64,000 nucleotides of DNA from assembly GCF_040930455.2 (NCBI RefSeq), contig NZ_CP170494.1; one strand, written 5' to 3'. This DNA comes from Neopusillimonas maritima. Its GTDB lineage: Bacteria > Pseudomonadota > Gammaproteobacteria > Burkholderiales > Burkholderiaceae_B. The notes under the pieces are model-generated. The model did not search any database and was not told the DNA's origin. It saw only the letters and a list, made by a program, of their open reading frames with translations. A program made the position numbers and the translations under genes. Every line of letters starts with the position of its first letter. Position 1 is the first letter of the stretch. Of the stretch, positions 60,024-64,000 are shown piece after piece.

Positions 60024-61229
60024 ATGTCAGAAATTGAAATCCCTTATGGTGCTTATTGGTCGACGCCGTTTGCCCGGTGGCAAGGTAGTTTGTCGCATTT
60101 GCATAGTTTGAAATTTGCGGCGCATGTTGCAAAAGATGCGTTGAAGCGACGGCAGGTCGACCCGGAAAGTTTCGACTTTGCGGCCTTGGGCATGTCGGTA
60201 CCACAAAAAGGGTCTTTCTATGGCTTGCCTTGGCTTGCAGGTGAAATGGGTATACCCCACCTTGCCGGCCCTACCATTAGCCAGGCCTGCGCGACCGGCG
60301 TGCGGCTATTGCAAACGGTGGCGTCAACCATCCGCGAAGGCGATTCACAGGTGGCGCTGGCCATTGCTTGCGACCGCATATCGAATGGGCCGCATATTTA
60401 TTATCCCGCGCCCCAAGGGCCTGGTGGAACGGGAGATCATGAAAATTGGGTGCTCGATAGTTTCAACTGGGATCCCTACACCGGTGTCAATATGGTAACC
60501 ACCGCGGAAAACGTTGCCAAAGAATATGGTTTCACTACCGAAGAGCAAAATGAACTGACACTCATCCGTTATGCGCAGTATGAAAATGCGTTAAAGGACG
60601 ACAGTGCATTCTTGCGCCGCTTCATGGATCTGCCGTTCAGTGTGCCCGATGCCCGGTTCAGAAAAGAGCAAACAGTGCTTTCGGGAGATGAGGGCATTTT
60701 CCCCACGACACGCGAAGGGTTAGCCAAGTTAAAGCCGGTTATGGAAGGCGGGACGGTTACATTTGGCGGCCAAACGCACCCGGCCGACGGCAACGCCGGC
60801 ATTGTGCTGACGAATGCTGACCAGGCGAAGGCGTTATCGCGTGACCCAGGCATTAAAGTGAGTATTGTGTCGTTTGGGCAGGCACGGGTAAAAGCGGCTC
60901 ATATGCCGGCGGCAACCATTCCCGCAGCGCGCCGGGCGTTGCAAGCCGCCAACCTGACAGTGAACGATCTAACCGCCATCAAAACGCATAATCCCTTTGC
61001 AGTGAATGACCTGGTTTTGGCCAAAGAGCTTGGGTTGTCGTTGGAAAGCTTTAACGACTATGGCTGCTCGTTGGTTTGGGGTCACCCCCAGTCGCCCATG
61101 GGGTTGCGTGCGGTTATTGAGTTAATTGAAATGCTGGCGATCAAGGGAGGTGGTCATGGGCTGTTCGTGGGTTGTGCGGCAGGCGATTCCGCCATGGCCA
61201 TTGTGATCAAGGTGGAAGACCGCGCGTAA
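60024..61229 (+). CDS. Thiolase family protein
   Basis: A 401-residue thiolase-fold protein. The nucleophile Cys89 is in SQACATG, the His block is THNPFAVND (His322) in place of the usual NEAFA, His354 follows in WGHPQSPMG, and the second Cys384 is in VGCAAGDSAM. All catalytic residues are present, so acyltransferase activity is possible, but the divergent surroundings put it away from standard acetyl-CoA acetyltransferases. It sits 16 bases after the persulfide dioxygenase gene and 49 bases before an FAD oxidoreductase. Substrate unknown. Confidence 0.82.
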   Translation: MSEIEIPYGAYWSTPFARWQGSLSHLHSLKFAAHVAKDALKRRQVDPESFDFAALGMSVPQKGSFYGLPWLAGEMGIPHLAGPTISQACATGVRLLQTVASTIREGDSQVALAIACDRISNGPHIYYPAPQGPGGTGDHENWVLDSFNWDPYTGVNMVTTAENVAKEYGFTTEEQNELTLIRYAQYENALKDDSAFLRRFMDLPFSVPDARFRKEQTVLSGDEGIFPTTREGLAKLKPVMEGGTVTFGGQTHPADGNAGIVLTNADQAKALSRDPGIKVSIVSFGQARVKAAHMPAATIPAARRALQAANLTVNDLTAIKTHNPFAVNDLVLAKELGLSLESFNDYGCSLVWGHPQSPMGLRAVIELIEMLAIKGGGHGLFVGCAAGDSAMAIVIKVEDRA

Positions 61230-61278
61230 CCTTGATAAGGTTGAGCCCGCTTAAGGCTATTAACAATCAGGAGCATAA

Positions 61279-62826
61279 ATGAAAGTCGTCGTAATTGGCT
61301 CGGGAATTAACGGCCTGGTAGCCGCTGCAGAGCTGTCGCTTGCCGGGCACGAAGTAACTGTTCTTGAGCGCCTTGATCGCCCGGGCGGTGCGGTACGTAC
61401 AGAAGAACTGACATTGCCCGGGTTTCGCCACGACGTGGCGGCCATGAATTTATCCATGTTTGCCGGGTCGGGCTTTCATAAGAGCCATTCGGAAACACTG
61501 GCTATGCATGGTTTGGAGTTTGTGCCGGTTAACCGCCCGTTTGCGTCTGTGTTCCCCAACGGCGACTACTTCGGTGTATCAACCGATATTGAAGAAACGT
61601 TAGCCACAATTCCCAACGCGCAGGACAAAGCCGCGTGGAAAGCGGGGCTTGCGTCGTTTCCGGCCAATGCAGGTGCCTTGGTGGCTTTGCTTTCGGCCCG
61701 AATGTCCAAGCGGGGGCTGACAAAAGCCGGATGGCAGATCTTTCGCAGCCTGGGGCTCACAGGCTTGTTTGAGCTTAAACGTTTAATTGTGTCCTCTCCC
61801 CGAAATTGGGTGGAGCAAACTTTCTCCGATCCGCGTCTGCATGCGGCACTGTCAACTTGGGGATTGCACCTTGATTTTGCGCCGGATATTTCCGGTGGGG
61901 CGATTTTTCCCTACCTGGAAAGCTTTGGCGGTCAGGCGATGGGTATGGTCATAGGCAAAGGCGGAGCTGACACCGTTACGCGTTCGCTCATCAAGCTGAT
62001 TGAGTCGCGTGGTGGGCAGGTGCGTTGTGATGCTGAGGTGGCTTCCATTACGGTTGCAGGTGGTCATGCCCGAGGTGTTCAACTGGCAAATGGGGAAACG
62101 GTGCAGGCCGACCGCGTTTTGGCCAACGTGGCACCGCGCGCGCTGTTAAACATGCTGTCCGACCATAGCGGTGATGCTCGGTTCGATCAGGGTATGAAGG
62201 CATTTCGACATGCGCCCGGCACGATGATGATTCATTTGGCCTTGTCCGATTTGCCTGCCTGGCAGGCGCAAGCGTTGCGTCAATTCGCTTATGTACATAT
62301 CGGCCCGTCTATCGATGTATTGGCGCAAACCTATCAGCAGGCGATAGCGGGGTTGTTACCCAGCCAGCCTGCGCTGGTAGTAGGGCAGCCCACGGTTTAC
62401 GACGCGTCCAGGGCGCCAGAGGGTAAACATGTGCTGTGGGTGCAGGTGCGCTGTTTGCCGGCACAGGTGGCGGGTGATGCAGCCGGTATCATTCAGGGCC
62501 GTGCATGGGGCGACATAAAAGAGGCCTACGCCGATCGTGTCATACAGCAAATTGAACAATACGCACCGGGTTTGTCCGGCCTGATTCTGAAGCGTCATGT
62601 GGTTTCGCCACTTGACCTGGAAGCGGAAAATCCGAATCTCGTGGGCGGAGATCAAATTTGCGGGTCACATCATTTGTTCCAGAATTTTCTCTTTCGCCCG
62701 GTACTGGGTTTTGCCGATGGGCACACCCCCGTGAAAGGGCTGCATATGGTGGGGGCGGCAGTGTGGCCGGGTGCGGGCACCGGGGCGGGTTCCGGATATA
62801 TGGTGGCACAAGACTTGCGGGGATGA
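61279..62826 (+). CDS. FAD-dependent oxidoreductase of the phytoene desaturase-like family
   Basis: A 515-residue flavoprotein. The dinucleotide-binding motif GSGINGLVAAAELSLAGHEV is at 8-27, followed by ERLDRPGGAVRTEEL. The C-terminal FAD segment is GLHMVGAAVWPGAGTGAGSG. This belongs to the carotenoid desaturase/isomerase-like NAD(P)-FAD superfamily, whose bacterial members include retinol saturase-like and many uncharacterised enzymes. No carotenoid genes are nearby. It lies in the run with the thiolase-like gene and an ABC binding protein, so a role in catabolism of an unsaturated or cyclic acid is possible but unproven. Confidence 0.83.
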   Translation: MKVVVIGSGINGLVAAAELSLAGHEVTVLERLDRPGGAVRTEELTLPGFRHDVAAMNLSMFAGSGFHKSHSETLAMHGLEFVPVNRPFASVFPNGDYFGVSTDIEETLATIPNAQDKAAWKAGLASFPANAGALVALLSARMSKRGLTKAGWQIFRSLGLTGLFELKRLIVSSPRNWVEQTFSDPRLHAALSTWGLHLDFAPDISGGAIFPYLESFGGQAMGMVIGKGGADTVTRSLIKLIESRGGQVRCDAEVASITVAGGHARGVQLANGETVQADRVLANVAPRALLNMLSDHSGDARFDQGMKAFRHAPGTMMIHLALSDLPAWQAQALRQFAYVHIGPSIDVLAQTYQQAIAGLLPSQPALVVGQPTVYDASRAPEGKHVLWVQVRCLPAQVAGDAAGIIQGRAWGDIKEAYADRVIQQIEQYAPGLSGLILKRHVVSPLDLEAENPNLVGGDQICGSHHLFQNFLFRPVLGFADGHTPVKGLHMVGAAVWPGAGTGAGSGYMVAQDLRG

Positions 62827-62919
62827 TTTGGGGTTAATACCAGTGGGTATTTCAACCTTCAAACATTAATATGAAAAGTAAATCGTCACTTACTTAAGTA
62901 CTAAAAAAGGGAACCCACC

Positions 62920-64000
62920 ATGAAGCAAACCCGACGCGACTTTTTGCAGTTCAGCATTACAGCTGCCGGTATCTCAGCGCTTGGTATGCCCGCCTTTGCA
63001 CAGAACGGCGGTAAAGATCTTGTTATTGCGTACAACACAGGGCTGCCCAGTTGGGATCCAACCACCGGCCCGTCGGCGGTAAACCCGAAACTGCAGGCTT
63101 TGTATCTGTCGGTTTTCGATCGCTTTATCCAACAAGAGCCCGACCTCAGCTTTTCCCCCGGTTTGCTCACCGAATGGGGCTTTACCGACGACAACAAGAA
63201 AGTTCGTATGGTGGTGCGTGAAGGGGTTAAATGGCACGACGGCTCCGACTTTACTGCGGAAGACGTCGCCTGGTCATTGGAACGCGCCGGCGATCCTGCC
63301 ACCGGAAATCCAGGTCAGTTTGTCTGGAAGAATTTGGCCAACTTTAAAGTAGACGGCAATGTCGTGACTGCCGATGTGGTGCAATTTGAACCCACTATTT
63401 TCAAATGGATGGCGTTCCTTACCGGTTATGTTTTGCCCAAGGCGTACTACGAGAAAGTGGGGGCGGAGGGCTTTGAAAAAGCACCGATCGGCACAGGGCC
63501 TTACAAGCTCGATGCCTACGAACGTGGCGCTTACATGCGCCTGGTGGCAAATGAGGACTACTGGGGGGGCAAGCCCGCGTTTGAGACGGTCACCATTAAA
63601 TTCGTGCCCGATGCGGCCAGTCGCGTTGCGGAAATCGAATCGGGTAACGCCCAGGTCACGATGGAAATTCCCTATGAAGAGTTTGATCGCCTGAAGGCAA
63701 AACCCGGTCTGAAAGGAGAGGCCTTCCCCATTGCCGACGTGGGTATGATCTTCCTGAACGATGTAGGCCCCATGCTCGACAAAAACGTTCGTTTGGCTGC
63801 GCATCATGCCATTGACAAACAGCTTATTATCGACCGTTTGTTGCGAGGCTACGGCGTACCATTGGCCACTTTGGAAGCGCCTGAATACGATGCCTTCGAT
63901 CCGAACCTGAAAATGGAGTACAACCCGGAAAAAGCCAAAGAATTGCTGGCTGCCTCGGGTTATTCAACCGAAAATCCGGTGAAGTTCACGATCCAGACCA
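62920..64000 (+). CDS. ABC transporter substrate-binding protein, family 5 (peptide/nickel type), 3' end outside window
   Basis: The first 360 codons are visible. The signal peptide has twin arginines followed by hydrophobic residues (TRRDFLQFSITAAG) and ends near AFAQ, so export by Tat is likely. The mature part shows the SBP_bac_5 landmarks KVRMVVREGVKWHDGSDFTA, EDVAWSLERA, and PIGTGPYKLDAYERG. These proteins bind peptides, opines or other solutes in the periplasm for an ABC importer; permease and ATPase genes should follow to the right. AAGGGA ribosome binding site. It starts 93 bases after the FAD oxidoreductase gene. Confidence 0.88.
   Translation, partial: MKQTRRDFLQFSITAAGISALGMPAFAQNGGKDLVIAYNTGLPSWDPTTGPSAVNPKLQALYLSVFDRFIQQEPDLSFSPGLLTEWGFTDDNKKVRMVVREGVKWHDGSDFTAEDVAWSLERAGDPATGNPGQFVWKNLANFKVDGNVVTADVVQFEPTIFKWMAFLTGYVLPKAYYEKVGAEGFEKAPIGTGPYKLDAYERGAYMRLVANEDYWGGKPAFETVTIKFVPDAASRVAEIESGNAQVTMEIPYEEFDRLKAKPGLKGEAFPIADVGMIFLNDVGPMLDKNVRLAAHHAIDKQLIIDRLLRGYGVPLATLEAPEYDAFDPNLKMEYNPEKAKELLAASGYSTENPVKFTIQT

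Noticed and set aside
1..64000. CRISPR array or prophage
   Set aside because: No regularly spaced repeats, cas genes or phage structural genes were seen; the only mobile DNA is the single insertion sequence and the decayed higBA pair.

Overview
The window is a 64 kb piece of a betaproteobacterial chromosome, most likely Burkholderiales and close to the Alcaligenaceae. The inference rests on gene order (trxB-ftsK-lolA-rarA, then serS; ilvB-ilvN-ilvC-psd-pssA; rpsO-pnp), a moderate GC content judged by eye, and the protein types. No 16S gene is present, so genus cannot be fixed.

Layout. 1-1.6 kb: 5' part of a molybdenum hydroxylase gene with a MarR regulator and a perfect inverted-repeat operator over its likely -35 box. 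1.75-7.66 kb: a tight four-gene operon (permuted ATP-grasp, alpha-E protein, ATP-grasp/alpha-E fusion, transglutaminase-like protease), a predicted but poorly characterised peptide-bond-forming or modifying system. 7.7-11.2 kb: TonB-dependent receptor and PepSY membrane protein behind a Fur-box-like site. 11.2-23.8 kb: housekeeping genes (lipoprotein, Smr protein, trxB, ftsK, lolA, rarA), two unrelated NADP isocitrate dehydrogenases in tandem, serS, and a small EF-hand membrane protein. 24.0-24.5 kb: a decayed higBA toxin-antitoxin pair beside tRNA-Ser(CGA). 24.9-30.1 kb: 3-hydroxybutyrate dehydrogenase, YaaA, an MFS carrier and a FUSC-family membrane protein. 30.5-38.7 kb: branched-chain amino acid genes, phosphatidylethanolamine synthesis genes, a BamE-like lipoprotein, rpsO and pnp.

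38.8-45.3 kb, all minus strand: a two-subunit sodium:solute symporter, a cNMP/CBS/DUF294 protein, a small membrane protein, and an unusual membrane PAS protein ending in a DEDDh exonuclease. 45.8 kb: tRNA-Leu(UAA). 45.94-47.37 kb: an apparently intact insertion sequence with 16-bp flanking direct repeats, lying just upstream of a three-gene phosphorelay (47.5-51.1 kb) that has no DNA-binding output. 51.1-56.0 kb: serine hydrolase, Rieske oxygenase and FAD hydroxylase with a divergent LysR regulator, which looks like an aromatic-acid catabolic module. 56.1-64 kb: an EAL protein with a degenerate GGDEF, a 1-Cys peroxiredoxin, and a plus-strand run of persulfide dioxygenase-rhodanese, thiolase-like protein, phytoene-desaturase-like FAD enzyme and a peptide-type binding protein cut by the window end.

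Starts were chosen as the first ATG (or, once, GTG) with plausible spacing to a ribosome binding site. All function calls come from reading motifs and recalling families; no database search was run.
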